DNA of 64,000 nt, taken from positions 181,994 through 245,993 of the forward strand of contig NZ_NFLT01000005.1 in assembly GCF_002161055.1 (NCBI RefSeq), read 5' to 3'. The notes beneath the pieces were generated by a model. That model saw only the letters and a program-made list of their open reading frames with translations, was not told the DNA's origin and did no database searches. Position 1 is the stretch's first letter. Each line of letters starts with the position of its first letter. Origin of the DNA: Tyzzerella sp. An114. GTDB lineage: Bacteria > Bacillota > Clostridia > Lachnospirales > Anaerotignaceae. Of the stretch, positions 8,891-17,880 are shown piece after piece. The position numbers and the translations under genes are program-made.

Positions 8891-9499
8891 ATGAAAAAAG
8901 AGGGCATACTTCTTATAATTTCAGGGCCTTCCGGTTCGGGGAAAGGTACTGTTGTTTCAAAACTTATTGAAAAGGGAGATTTTTGTCTTTCTATATCAGC
9001 AACTACAAGACAGCCAAGGGATTATGAGACTGATGGAGTTCACTATTTCTTCCACACAAAAGAAGAATTTGAAGATATGAGAGATAAAGGAGAACTTCTT
9101 GAATGGGCAAGTTTTTGTGATAACTATTATGGAACTCCTAAGGCTTATGTTGAAAAATGCCTTAAAGAGGGAAAAAATGTTATACTTGAAATAGAAGTAC
9201 AGGGTGCTTTCCAAGTTAAAAAACTTATGCCTGAAAGTGTTCTTGTTTTCCTTATGGCACCTAATGTTACAGAGCTTAGAAATCGTCTTAACGGACGAGG
9301 AACAGAGGCTAGTGACGTTATAGAAAAACGTGTTGCAAGAGCTATGGAAGAAATGGAGCTTGTAAGTGAGTACGATTATGTTATAATAAATGATACCGTT
9401 GAAAAAGCTGAGAAAGCTGTAAGGACAATTGTTTCAGCGGAGAGTATGAAAACTTCACGTAACCGTGATATAAATAAAGTTTTTAAAGGAGAGATATAA
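8891..9499 (+). CDS. gmk: Guanylate kinase
   Basis: Guanylate kinase phosphorylates GMP to GDP with ATP, feeding GTP and (p)ppGpp pools. The 202-residue protein has the P-loop GPSGSGKGT at about residues 11-19, the GMP-binding SATTRQPRDYETDGVHYFF block, and the lid/LID region ending with RVARAMEEM. Length and motifs are normal. It follows remA by 16 bp and its stop codon is immediately followed by the ATG of rpoZ, so the two are coupled. Confidence 0.97.
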   Translation: MKKEGILLIISGPSGSGKGTVVSKLIEKGDFCLSISATTRQPRDYETDGVHYFFHTKEEFEDMRDKGELLEWASFCDNYYGTPKAYVEKCLKEGKNVILEIEVQGAFQVKKLMPESVLVFLMAPNVTELRNRLNGRGTEASDVIEKRVARAMEEMELVSEYDYVIINDTVEKAEKAVRTIVSAESMKTSRNRDINKVFKGEI

Positions 9500-9778
9500 A
9501 TGTTACGTCCATCATATTCAGATTTATTAGAAGTTTTAAATAAAGATGCCAGCAAGGTAGACGCTATTAACAGTAGATATACAATAGTTATTGCTGCCGC
9601 TAAAAGAGCTAGACAGCTTATTGATAAAGCTGAACCTCTTACAATGAATTACACTGTTGATAAACCAGTTTCAATAGCTGTAAATGAACTTTTTGAAAAC
9701 AAAATCAAAATTATTCAGAATTCTGAAAAAGCTGCTGATGCTGAAACTTCAGAACAGGAAGAATTTACAGAAGAATAA
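9500..9778 (+). CDS. rpoZ: RNA polymerase omega subunit
   Basis: The omega subunit helps assemble RNA polymerase and is part of the ppGpp site in some bacteria. The 92-residue protein starts MLRPSYSDLLEVL and carries the conserved SRYTIVIAAAKRARQL helix (about residues 25-40), followed by KPVSIAVNELFENKI. The acidic tail after residue 75 is variable in the family. It directly abuts gmk and ends at a terminator. The coaBC gene that normally lies between rpoZ and priA in Firmicutes is missing here. Confidence 0.95.
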   Translation: MLRPSYSDLLEVLNKDASKVDAINSRYTIVIAAAKRARQLIDKAEPLTMNYTVDKPVSIAVNELFENKIKIIQNSEKAADAETSEQEEFTEE

Positions 9779-9788
9779 TTAATATTTT

Positions 9789-9822
9789 GGGTATCGGAAA
9801 ATTTTTTCAGATACCCTTTTTA
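9789..9822 (+). terminator. Terminator after rpoZ
   Basis: GGGTATC (9789-9795) pairs with GATACCC (9810-9816) across a 14-nt A/T-rich loop, followed by TTTTTATTTT. Confidence 0.8.
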
Positions 9823-9846
9823 TTTTGTAAAAGGGGGTGATTTTGT

Positions 9847-12297
9847 TTGGAAAAATTCGCTAATATTATAATTAATATAAATCATAGTGATGTTGACCGT
9901 ATATTTGATTATAAAATACCTAAAGCCCTTGAAAATAGAATTAAAAAAGGTATGAGAGTTATTGTACCTTTTGGAAATGGGAATAAAAAAATAGAAGGCT
10001 ATGTTATAGATATATGTGAAAATACAGATGTGCCCAGTGATAAAATTAAAAGTATAATAAAAGAGTGTGATGATTTCCCTATATTTTCTGATAGTATGTT
10101 AAAGCTTGCTTTTTGGCTTAAAGAAAAATATTATACAACTCTTTCATCTTGTTTAAAAACTATAATGCCTTCCGGTATAGGTATAAAATCTAAGTGGCTT
10201 GTTGTACTTTTAGATTATGATGAAAATATTGATGTCACCGAAAGAGAAAAAGAAATTATTGAATTTATATTTGAAAATAATAATGTAGTTTATAAAAGTG
10301 ATATTGAAACTTATTTCGGAAAAAATATATCTAATATATTAAATAGCCTTAAAAATAAAAAAATAATTGCCATTAGACAGAGTGTTACAGGTAAGAGCTT
10401 TGAAAAAAAAATAAGATGTGTAAAGCTTAATTTAGATGAGTCTTTTGATGAAAAATATAAATCGCTTTGCAAAAATAAAAGATGTGAAAAACAGAAAGAA
10501 ATTGTAAATTTCTTGATTGATTATGATTATATAAAAGTGTCTGAATTGAAAAATCATTTTGATGACTGTAATTATTCTATAAAATCTCTTAAGAAAAAAG
10601 GCATAGTTACTGTTTTTTATGAAGTTGAAAAAAGAGATGTTTTTGACAGTGAAAATTTTAATAAAACCTATTTTCCCAATTATACAGATGAACAGTTAAA
10701 AGCTATTGAAATATTGGAAAATATGAGAAAATCTCATAATAAAAAGCCTGTTTTGCTTTTTGGTGTAACGGGAAGTGGAAAAACGGAAGTTTATATGTCT
10801 ATTATAGAGAGTATTATAAATGAGGGAAAACAGGCAATAGTTCTTGTTCCTGAAATATCACTAACTCCACAGATTGTAGGAAGATTTATATCAAGATTTG
10901 GAGATAAAGTTTCATTTACCCATAGTAGAATGAACCAAGGAGAAAGATTTGACCAGTGGAAAAAGGCAAGAGAGGGAGAAATATGTATTATGATAGGTCC
11001 TAGGTCAGCTCTTTTTACACCTTTTTCAAATATTGGTGTTATAATAATAGATGAGGAACATGAAAGTTCTTATAAATCAGACACAAGCCCTAAATATGAC
11101 ACTGTGGAGACAGCAAAGAAACTTTCAGAGATAACAGACTCACTTCTTGTACTTGGAAGTGCTACACCTGATATATGTACTTATTATAAATGTATGACAG
11201 GTGAATATGATATGGCAGAGCTTAAACATAGAGCTAATGACAGTAATTTGCCACAAACTTTTATAAAAGATATGCGTTTGGAACTTGAAATGGGAAACCG
11301 TTCAATTTTTAGTAGAGACCTTTACCAAGAAATAAAATTAAACCTTGAAAAAGGTGAACAGACAATGCTTTTTATAAACCGCAGAGGTTTTTCTACATTT
11401 GTGTCATGTAGAAAATGCGGTCATGTTATGATGTGTGATAATTGTAATGTTTCCTACACATATCATTCAAAATCACAAAGTCTAATGTGTCACTATTGTG
11501 GTAAAACTATTAAAAATCCTACTGTCTGTCCAGAGTGTGGTTCTAGATATATAAAATATTTTGGTACAGGCACACAAAAGGTTGAAGATGAAGTTAAAAA
11601 ATATTTTCCCAATGCTAGAGTTTTGAGAATGGATATGGATACTACTACAAAAAAGAATAGCCATGAAAAAATATTAAGCTCTTTTGGTAAGGGTGAGGCT
11701 GATATATTAATAGGAACTCAAATGATAGCAAAGGGACATGACTTTCCAAACGTAACTCTTGTAGGTATAATTGCCGCTGATATTTCACTTAATTCAGGGA
11801 GTTATAAGGCGGCTGAAAATACATTCCAGCTTTTGACACAGGTTTCTGGTCGTGCCGGAAGAAGTGAAAGGGAAGGTAGAGTTTATATACAAACTTATAA
11901 TTCTGATAACTATGTTATAAGACTTTCAGCGAAACAGGATTATAAAGGTTTTTACGATGAAGAAATAGCAGTTAGACGTATTTTAGACTATCCTCCTTTT
12001 GGTTGTTTTTTCAATATTATGATTAGTGGGGAAAAGGAAAGAGAGGTTATAGAGTCATCACAAAGGATAAAAGATGTTATGAGTTATTTCAATAAAAATA
12101 ATGACTTTATAATACTTGGTCCTGTTCCAGCTTTTATATCTAAAATTAAAAATGAATATAGATTTACAATTACTGTTAAATATTCTGATGAGTATAGACT
12201 TAAAAAATTTGTTCTCTATTGTATAGATAAATTTAAAGAGAGAAATGGAAAAACAGGTATATATATAAATATTACAATGAATAGAGTAGTGTTTTAA
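9847..12297 (+). CDS. priA: Primosomal protein N' (PriA replication-restart helicase)
   Basis: PriA recognises stalled or collapsed replication forks and reloads the replicative helicase. The 816-residue protein has an N-terminal 3' DNA-binding domain, Walker A GVTGSGKT at about 312, DEEH at about 405, and the zinc-ribbon pairs CRKCGHVMMCDNC and CHYC...CPEC at about 525-565. The C-terminal helicase motifs include GTQMIAKGHDFPNV and SGRAGR. The start is a TTG at 9847 behind AAGGGGGTGA; no ATG fits the family N-terminus (FANIIININHSDVDRIFDY). Confidence 0.96.
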   Translation: MEKFANIIININHSDVDRIFDYKIPKALENRIKKGMRVIVPFGNGNKKIEGYVIDICENTDVPSDKIKSIIKECDDFPIFSDSMLKLAFWLKEKYYTTLSSCLKTIMPSGIGIKSKWLVVLLDYDENIDVTEREKEIIEFIFENNNVVYKSDIETYFGKNISNILNSLKNKKIIAIRQSVTGKSFEKKIRCVKLNLDESFDEKYKSLCKNKRCEKQKEIVNFLIDYDYIKVSELKNHFDDCNYSIKSLKKKGIVTVFYEVEKRDVFDSENFNKTYFPNYTDEQLKAIEILENMRKSHNKKPVLLFGVTGSGKTEVYMSIIESIINEGKQAIVLVPEISLTPQIVGRFISRFGDKVSFTHSRMNQGERFDQWKKAREGEICIMIGPRSALFTPFSNIGVIIIDEEHESSYKSDTSPKYDTVETAKKLSEITDSLLVLGSATPDICTYYKCMTGEYDMAELKHRANDSNLPQTFIKDMRLELEMGNRSIFSRDLYQEIKLNLEKGEQTMLFINRRGFSTFVSCRKCGHVMMCDNCNVSYTYHSKSQSLMCHYCGKTIKNPTVCPECGSRYIKYFGTGTQKVEDEVKKYFPNARVLRMDMDTTTKKNSHEKILSSFGKGEADILIGTQMIAKGHDFPNVTLVGIIAADISLNSGSYKAAENTFQLLTQVSGRAGRSEREGRVYIQTYNSDNYVIRLSAKQDYKGFYDEEIAVRRILDYPPFGCFFNIMISGEKEREVIESSQRIKDVMSYFNKNNDFIILGPVPAFISKIKNEYRFTITVKYSDEYRLKKFVLYCIDKFKERNGKTGIYINITMNRVVF

Positions 12298-12301
12298 ATT
12301 G

Positions 12302-12330
12302 TTGTTTAAATCAATGTTTTATTGTATACT
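12302..12330 (+). promoter_or_regulatory. Candidate sigma-A promoter upstream of def
   Basis: TTGTTT (12302-12307), a 17-nt spacer and TATACT (12325-12330) lie about 46 bp before def. The -10 matches 5 of 6 positions, the -35 only moderately. Confidence 0.45.
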
Positions 12331-12376
12331 GAAATACAGTTATTAAATTATTAAAAAATTTTGGAGGAAATATATT

Positions 12377-12832
12377 ATGGCTATAAGACAGATAAGATTA
12401 AGTACTGATGAAATACTTAGAAAAAAATCAAAAGAAGTTAAAGAGATAACACCTTCTGTATTAACACTTCTTGATGATATGGCAGAGACAATGTATGAAG
12501 CTAATGGTGTTGGACTTGCTGCTCCACAGGTTGGTATATTAAAAAGAATAGTTGTTATTGATATTGGGGAAGGACTTATTGAGCTTATAAATCCTGTTGT
12601 TGTTGAAACAAAGGGTTCTCAGATTGGTTCTGAAGGTTGTTTAAGTATACCGGGGGCAAGTGCTGAGGTTGATAGACCTGAATATGTAAAGGTTGAGGCA
12701 CTTAATAGAAATGGAGAAAAAATAGTTGTTGAAGGTACAGAGCTTATGGCTGTTGCTTTATGCCATGAGACAGACCACCTTGACGGAGTTCTTTATATTG
12801 ATAAAGCTATTGGAGAAATTGAAGGACTTTAA
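12377..12832 (+). CDS. def: Peptide deformylase
   Basis: This metalloenzyme removes the formyl group from the initiator methionine of nascent proteins. The 151-residue protein carries the three metal-site motifs: GVGLAAPQ (about 47-54), EGCLS with the metal-binding cysteine (about 91-95), and HETDH (about 134-138). It pairs functionally with fmt, which follows after 20 bp and adds the formyl group, and the two genes form a classic def-fmt operon. The ribosome site is GGAGG. Confidence 0.97.
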   Translation: MAIRQIRLSTDEILRKKSKEVKEITPSVLTLLDDMAETMYEANGVGLAAPQVGILKRIVVIDIGEGLIELINPVVVETKGSQIGSEGCLSIPGASAEVDRPEYVKVEALNRNGEKIVVEGTELMAVALCHETDHLDGVLYIDKAIGEIEGL

Positions 12833-12852
12833 TTTTTGGAGGTAGTGTTTTT

Positions 12853-13785
12853 ATGAGAATAATTTTTATGGGTACTCCTGATTTTGCAGTGCCATGTCTT
12901 GATATGCTTGTAAAAGAAGGACATGACGTGTGTCTTGTTGTGACACAGCCTGATAAACCTAAGGGCAGAGGTAAAAAAATGCTTTTCCCTCCTGTTAAGG
13001 AGAAAGCTTTGGAATATGAAATTGAAGTTTTTCAGCCTGTTAAAGTTAGAGAGACTGAGGCTGTTGAAAAACTCAAAGAGTATAATGCTGATATTATAGT
13101 TGTTGTTGCCTTTGGTCAGATACTTCCTGAAAGTATATTAAATATGCCTAAATATGGCTGTGTTAATGTTCATGGTTCACTCCTTCCTAAATATAGAGGA
13201 GCTGCTCCTATACAGTGGTCTGTTATAAATGGAGATAAAGAGACAGGCGTAACAACAATGTACATGGAAAAAGGTCTTGATACAGGGGATATGCTTTTAA
13301 AAGCATCTTTTGAGATAACAGAAGATGACACTTATGGCAGTGTTCATGATAAAATGTGTGTTTTAGGTGCTGATGTTTTAAAAGAAACTCTTATTAAAAT
13401 AGAAAATGGAACAATAGAGAGAGAAAAACAGAACGACGCTCTTTCTAACTATGCACCTATGATTTCAAAAGACACAGGTCATATTGATTGGAATAAAACT
13501 TCCGATGAAATCATAAATCTTATAAGAGGTCTTGACCCTGTTCCTGCTGCATGGACTGTATATAATGGTGAAGTATTAAAAATATGGAAAGCTGTAAAAT
13601 ATTACAGTGATAATGAAAGTGGAAAATGTGGTGAGATTTCATATATAACTAAAAAAGGCTTTGTTGTAAAAACAGGTGATGGCTTTGTTCTTGTAACTGA
13701 AATTCAGGCAAGAGGTGGAAAGAGAATGGCAACAGATGCCTATATGAGAGGTCATGCTATTGAAAAAGGAATAGTTTTGGAATAA
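12853..13785 (+). CDS. fmt: Methionyl-tRNA formyltransferase
   Basis: Fmt transfers a formyl group from 10-formyl-THF to Met-tRNAfMet for translation initiation. The 310-residue protein begins with RIIFMGTPDFAVPCL and contains the catalytic NVHGSLLPKYRGAAPIQW region (about 105-125), where Asn and His act in catalysis. A C-terminal OB-fold for tRNA binding starts at about 205. Length is normal. It lies in the def-fmt operon and is followed by a 106-bp gap that holds an inverted repeat. Confidence 0.97.
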   Translation: MRIIFMGTPDFAVPCLDMLVKEGHDVCLVVTQPDKPKGRGKKMLFPPVKEKALEYEIEVFQPVKVRETEAVEKLKEYNADIIVVVAFGQILPESILNMPKYGCVNVHGSLLPKYRGAAPIQWSVINGDKETGVTTMYMEKGLDTGDMLLKASFEITEDDTYGSVHDKMCVLGADVLKETLIKIENGTIEREKQNDALSNYAPMISKDTGHIDWNKTSDEIINLIRGLDPVPAAWTVYNGEVLKIWKAVKYYSDNESGKCGEISYITKKGFVVKTGDGFVLVTEIQARGGKRMATDAYMRGHAIEKGIVLE

Positions 13786-13809
13786 ATAATATATTTCAGA
13801 CTAAGAATA

Positions 13810-13877
13810 ATTTAAAACGTACATCTATTTAAAATAAAGTAATATAACTATACTAATTATATATGTATGTTTTAAAT
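13810..13877 (+). repeat. 15-bp inverted repeat abutting the ribosome site of the YugP-like gene
   Basis: ATTTAAAACGTACAT (13810-13824) is complementary to ATGTATGTTTTAAAT (13863-13877), with one G-U pair in RNA and a 38-nt loop. The second arm touches the TAGGAGG ribosome site that follows, so an RNA stem could affect initiation at 13892. It could also be a protein-binding palindrome. Confidence 0.5.
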
Positions 13878-13891
13878 AGGAGGTAAAATAT

Positions 13892-14605
13892 ATGTTTATG
13901 TATCCATATTCTTTTTCTTATTTCTACGTTCTAATTCCGGCTATGATACTTGCTGTTTATGCCCAGTCAAAAGTCGGAAGTACATTTAATAAGTATTCAA
14001 GAGTTTCAAACAGTAGAGGATTTACCGGTGCGGAAGTTGCAAGACAGCTTTTAAGTGCAGCGGGAATACATGATGTAACTGTTGAAAGAGTTGGAGGAAA
14101 CCTTACAGACCATTATGACCCAAGAACAAAAACCCTTAGACTTTCAGACTCTGTATATGGAAGTACATCAATTGCAGCAATAGGTGTTGCTGCCCATGAG
14201 ACAGGTCACGCTATACAGCATGATGAAGGCTATGTTTTTCTTAAACTTAGAAGTGCCATGGTACCTATGACAAATATAGGTTCAAATCTTGCTATGCCAC
14301 TTATAGTTATTGGTGTTTTAATTGGTGGTATGGCTGGTTCTTCTTTCGGTTATACAATAATACAGTTTGGTATAGTTCTTTTTTCTTTGGCAGTTGCCTT
14401 TTCACTTATAACACTTCCTGTTGAGTTTGACGCTTCAAAGCGTGCTATTGAAACATTGGGAATGTATAACTTCTTAAGTGATGACGAGTTAAAGCCTGCC
14501 AAAAAAGTTCTCAGTGCTGCGGCTTTAACATACGTTGCTTCAGCTGCTGTTGCTATATCCAACCTTTTGAGACTTGTTCTTATGTTTGGAAGAAGAGATG
14601 ATTAA
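13892..14605 (+). CDS. Membrane-bound zinc metallopeptidase, YugP family
   Basis: YugP-type proteins are integral-membrane zinc peptidases of unknown substrate. The 237-residue protein has a first membrane helix at about residues 7-27, the conserved SNSRGFTGAEVARQLL block, the zinc-binding HETGH motif at about 108-112 followed by AIQHDEGY, and further membrane helices at about 130-150, 155-180 and 210-230. The gene lies between fmt and rsmB, where it is also found in many Clostridia. Upstream it has an unusual inverted repeat, and downstream a terminator. Confidence 0.88.
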   Translation: MFMYPYSFSYFYVLIPAMILAVYAQSKVGSTFNKYSRVSNSRGFTGAEVARQLLSAAGIHDVTVERVGGNLTDHYDPRTKTLRLSDSVYGSTSIAAIGVAAHETGHAIQHDEGYVFLKLRSAMVPMTNIGSNLAMPLIVIGVLIGGMAGSSFGYTIIQFGIVLFSLAVAFSLITLPVEFDASKRAIETLGMYNFLSDDELKPAKKVLSAAALTYVASAAVAISNLLRLVLMFGRRDD

Positions 14606-14620
14606 AAATTTAAAAATATT

Positions 14621-14652
14621 ATGGTGGGGCGATTTTGTCCTACCATTTTTTT
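14621..14652 (+). terminator. Terminator after the YugP-like gene
   Basis: ATGGTGGGGC pairs with GTCCTACCAT (two G-U pairs) around GATTTT, followed by eight T residues. Confidence 0.75.
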
Positions 14653-14736
14653 TGCCAATATTATAAAAATATTTGCGGTATTTTGTTATTTAAGTTAATA
14701 TAAGATATGAAAATATTCTGGAAAGGCTTGAAAAAT

Positions 14737-16083
14737 ATGATTGAAATTAATCCCAGAGAAGTTGCATCAGAGGGACTTTATAGAATTTTTGAGGAACAGT
14801 CCTTTAATAATATGGTGCTTAAAACTTTATTAAAACAAAACGGTGCAATGGCTAAAAATGATAAGGCTTTTGTAACTGAAATTGTAAATGGTACACTTAG
14901 GAATATATATTACATTGACTATGTAATAAATGAGTTTTCAAAAACTAAAACTGAAAAAATGAAACCATGGCTTTTGGCTGTAATAAGAACAGCTGTATAT
15001 CAGATAATATTTATGGATAAAGTTCCAGCTTCAGCAGCTTGTAATGAGGCTGTTAAATTGGCTAAGTTGAGAGGTTATGGAAAACTTTCGGGTTTTGTTA
15101 ATGGTGTTTTAAGAAATATTGCAAGAAATGTTGAAAATATAAAGCTACCTGATTATGGCACAGCTGAATATTTAAGTGTGAAATATTCTCACCCATTATG
15201 GCTTATTAAAATGTGGCTTCATGAGTATGAATATGATTTTGTAAAAGAGTTGTGTGAAAGCAATAATACAGCTCCAGACGTTACAATAGCTGTAAATACT
15301 CTTAAAACAGACAGAGAAAGTCTTAAAAAATACCTTGGAAGTAAAGGTGTTTCTGTTGAATATGGAAAGTATCATAAAAATGCTTTACATATAAGAAAGA
15401 CTTCTGATATATCAGCTTTAGAAGAATTTAAAAATGGTCTTTTTCATATACAAGATGAAAGCTCTATGACAGCAGTAAAAATTCTTGAACCTAAAAAAGG
15501 TGAAAAAATACTTGATGTATGTGCTGCACCGGGAGGAAAAAGCCTTCTTTGTGGTGAGTATATGGAAAATGATGGTCTTATATCATCAAGAGATATATAT
15601 TTCCATAAAATAGAGCTTATTGAAAATTCGGCGAAAAGACTTGGAATTGATATTATAGAGCCTTGCGAAAAAGACGCTCTTGAATTTTATGATGAAGACG
15701 TTGAAAAATTTGATAGAGTTATTGTTGATGCTCCTTGTTCCGGTTTTGGAATAATAAGAAAAAAACCTGATATAAAGTTTAGAAGAACAGGAAATGATAT
15801 TGATGAGCTTATAAAAATACAGAGAGGTATACTTGAGAATGCCTCAAAGTATGTTAAAAAAGGCGGAGTTCTCCTTTACAGTACCTGTACAATATGTAAA
15901 AAAGAAAATATAAAAAATGTTGAATGGTTCCTTGAAAATTTTGATTTTGAGGCTGAAAGTATAGAAAATATTTTGCCTGAGGGTATGAAAGAGGACAGAT
16001 TAGGTTGTGTTTCACTCTATCCAAATGTAAATGGTACAGATGGATTTTTTATAGCTAGATTTAGAAGAAAGGGGAATTTATAA
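14737..16083 (+). CDS. rsmB: 16S rRNA (cytosine-967-C5)-methyltransferase RsmB
   Basis: RsmB methylates C967 of 16S rRNA using SAM. The 448-residue protein has an N-terminal NusB-like RNA-binding domain (about 1-140) and a C-terminal Rossmann methyltransferase. SAM motif I is DVCAAPGGKS, motif IV is DAPCSGFG with one catalytic cysteine, and motif VI is YSTCTI with the other. The start at 14737 is preferred, with GGAAAGG about 11 nt upstream; an in-frame ATG at 14707 lacks a ribosome site. It is followed 3 bp later by rlmN. Confidence 0.94.
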   Translation: MIEINPREVASEGLYRIFEEQSFNNMVLKTLLKQNGAMAKNDKAFVTEIVNGTLRNIYYIDYVINEFSKTKTEKMKPWLLAVIRTAVYQIIFMDKVPASAACNEAVKLAKLRGYGKLSGFVNGVLRNIARNVENIKLPDYGTAEYLSVKYSHPLWLIKMWLHEYEYDFVKELCESNNTAPDVTIAVNTLKTDRESLKKYLGSKGVSVEYGKYHKNALHIRKTSDISALEEFKNGLFHIQDESSMTAVKILEPKKGEKILDVCAAPGGKSLLCGEYMENDGLISSRDIYFHKIELIENSAKRLGIDIIEPCEKDALEFYDEDVEKFDRVIVDAPCSGFGIIRKKPDIKFRRTGNDIDELIKIQRGILENASKYVKKGGVLLYSTCTICKKENIKNVEWFLENFDFEAESIENILPEGMKEDRLGCVSLYPNVNGTDGFFIARFRRKGNL

Positions 16084-17127
16084 ATGTCAAAGGCTGACTT
16101 AAAGTCTATGTCTCTTGAAGAACTTCAAATTTTTATGGGAGAGATTGGAGAGGCTAAATTTAGAGCAAAACAAGTTTTTGAATGGCTTCACAAAAAACAA
16201 GTTTCAAGTTTCGACGAGATGACAAATCTTTCAAAATCTTTGAGAGAAAAACTTAATGAGACTGGAAAAATAAGTTTTGCTCATGCTGTTGAAAAGTATG
16301 TGTCAAAACAGGATAACACTACAAAATACTTGTTTGCTCTTGAGAATGATAATATAATAGAGAGTGTCCTTATGAGATATAGCTATGGTAATGCAGTTTG
16401 TATTTCAACACAGGTAGGCTGTCGCATGGGTTGTACATTCTGTGCATCTACTCTTGATGGTGTTGAAAGAAATCTTACTGCGGGAGAAATGCTTTCTCAG
16501 ATTTATGAGATACAGAAAGATACAGGGGAGAGAGTTTCAAGTGTGGTTCTTATGGGAAGTGGAGAGCCTCTTGATAACTATGATAATGTTTTAAAATTTA
16601 TACGTCTTGCTAATGACAAGAATGGTTTAAATCTTGGACAGAGACATATAACACTTTCAACCTGTGGACTTATAGAAAAAATGTATCTCTTAGCTGATGA
16701 AAGTCTCCAAATAACTTTGGCAGTATCTCTCCATGCACCTAATGATGAAATAAGAAATAGAATTATGCCTATTTCAAAGAAAAACGATTATGAAAGACTT
16801 ATTGAGGCTTGTAAATATTATTCTGATACAACAAAGAGAAGAATAACATTTGAATATGCTATGATAAGCGGTGTAAATGACAGTATTGATTGTGCAAGAG
16901 AACTTTCTGAAAGACTTAGAAATATGCTCTGTCATATAAATCTTATACCTGTAAATGATGTTAAGGAAAGAAATTATAAAAAGAGCAGTAGCGAGACTGT
17001 TGAAAGTTTTGCTGAGTTTTTAAATTCAAGAGGTATAGAAACAACTGTAAGAAGAAAATTGGGAAGTGATATTAATGCTGCCTGTGGTCAGCTTAGAAAA
17101 GGCTACCTTGAAAAAAGGCAGAAATAA
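16084..17127 (+). CDS. rlmN: Dual-specificity rRNA/tRNA adenosine-C2 methyltransferase RlmN
   Basis: RlmN is a radical-SAM enzyme that makes m2A2503 in 23S rRNA and m2A37 in some tRNAs. The 347-residue protein has the radical-SAM cluster motif CRMGCTFC (CxxxCxxC) at about residue 115, the GEPL motif in MGSGEPLDNY, and the late cysteine in RRKLGSDINAACGQL that forms the methyl-transfer intermediate. It directly follows rsmB and precedes the PP2C phosphatase gene by 15 bp, within one long operon. Confidence 0.97.
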   Translation: MSKADLKSMSLEELQIFMGEIGEAKFRAKQVFEWLHKKQVSSFDEMTNLSKSLREKLNETGKISFAHAVEKYVSKQDNTTKYLFALENDNIIESVLMRYSYGNAVCISTQVGCRMGCTFCASTLDGVERNLTAGEMLSQIYEIQKDTGERVSSVVLMGSGEPLDNYDNVLKFIRLANDKNGLNLGQRHITLSTCGLIEKMYLLADESLQITLAVSLHAPNDEIRNRIMPISKKNDYERLIEACKYYSDTTKRRITFEYAMISGVNDSIDCARELSERLRNMLCHINLIPVNDVKERNYKKSSSETVESFAEFLNSRGIETTVRRKLGSDINAACGQLRKGYLEKRQK

Positions 17128-17142
17128 AAAGAAGGTGTTACA

Positions 17143-17880
17143 ATGAAAAGTATTTGTAAAAGTGTAGTTGGAATGTGCCGTAAAAACAATGAGGATTCTG
17201 TTTTTTGCGGAGAGAATGGTTTTTTTGACCTTTTCATTATTGCAGACGGTATGGGAGGTTGTAATGGTGGTGAAGTTGCAAGTTCACAAGCCATAGAAGC
17301 CTTTTTGGATAGTCTGAGAGACAACAATGATTTTATAAGTGATGAAAATGTTCTTGATGCACTTGTGTCAGCATTACAACATAGCAATGAGGTTGTTTAT
17401 AGAAAATCTTGTGAAGTTCCTGAACTTGCTGGTATGGGAACAACTATTGATGCTGTTGTTATAAGAAATGGAAAGCTTATAGGTGTTCATGTAGGTGACA
17501 GCCGTATTTATATACTTAGAAATGGAAGTCTTAAACGTATAACAGATGACCATTCTTTTGTGATGGAGCTTGTAAGAATGGGAAAACTTACAGAGGCTGA
17601 GGCGGAAGTTCATCCGGGAAGAAACATAATAACAAGAGCTTTAGGTACAAGAGACACAATAGAGATTGACACTGTAATAAAAGATGTACAGCCTAAAGAT
17701 ATAATTCTTCTTTGCACAGATGGTCTTACAACAATGATTGATGACAAGAGAATAGAAGAAATACTGTGTTATGAAAAAAGTATAGAAGAAAAACTGGATA
17801 TATTGGTAAATGAGGCTAATAATGCTGGTGGTTATGATAATATAACAATTATTTTAGTAGAACAGGAGGTGGAGGAATGA
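17143..17880 (+). CDS. PP2C-type serine/threonine phosphatase (Stp/PrpC)
   Basis: This phosphatase reverses phosphorylation by the neighbouring PASTA kinase. The 245-residue protein has the PP2C metal-binding motifs: an N-terminal R-NNED block (CRKNNED), ADGMGGCNGGE, GDSRIYILRNG, LLCTDGLT, and the C-terminal GGYDNITIILV. Length matches Stp1/PrpC. Its stop overlaps the kinase start by 4 bp (17877-17880), so phosphatase and kinase are translationally coupled, as in most Firmicutes. Confidence 0.95.
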   Translation: MKSICKSVVGMCRKNNEDSVFCGENGFFDLFIIADGMGGCNGGEVASSQAIEAFLDSLRDNNDFISDENVLDALVSALQHSNEVVYRKSCEVPELAGMGTTIDAVVIRNGKLIGVHVGDSRIYILRNGSLKRITDDHSFVMELVRMGKLTEAEAEVHPGRNIITRALGTRDTIEIDTVIKDVQPKDIILLCTDGLTTMIDDKRIEEILCYEKSIEEKLDILVNEANNAGGYDNITIILVEQEVEE

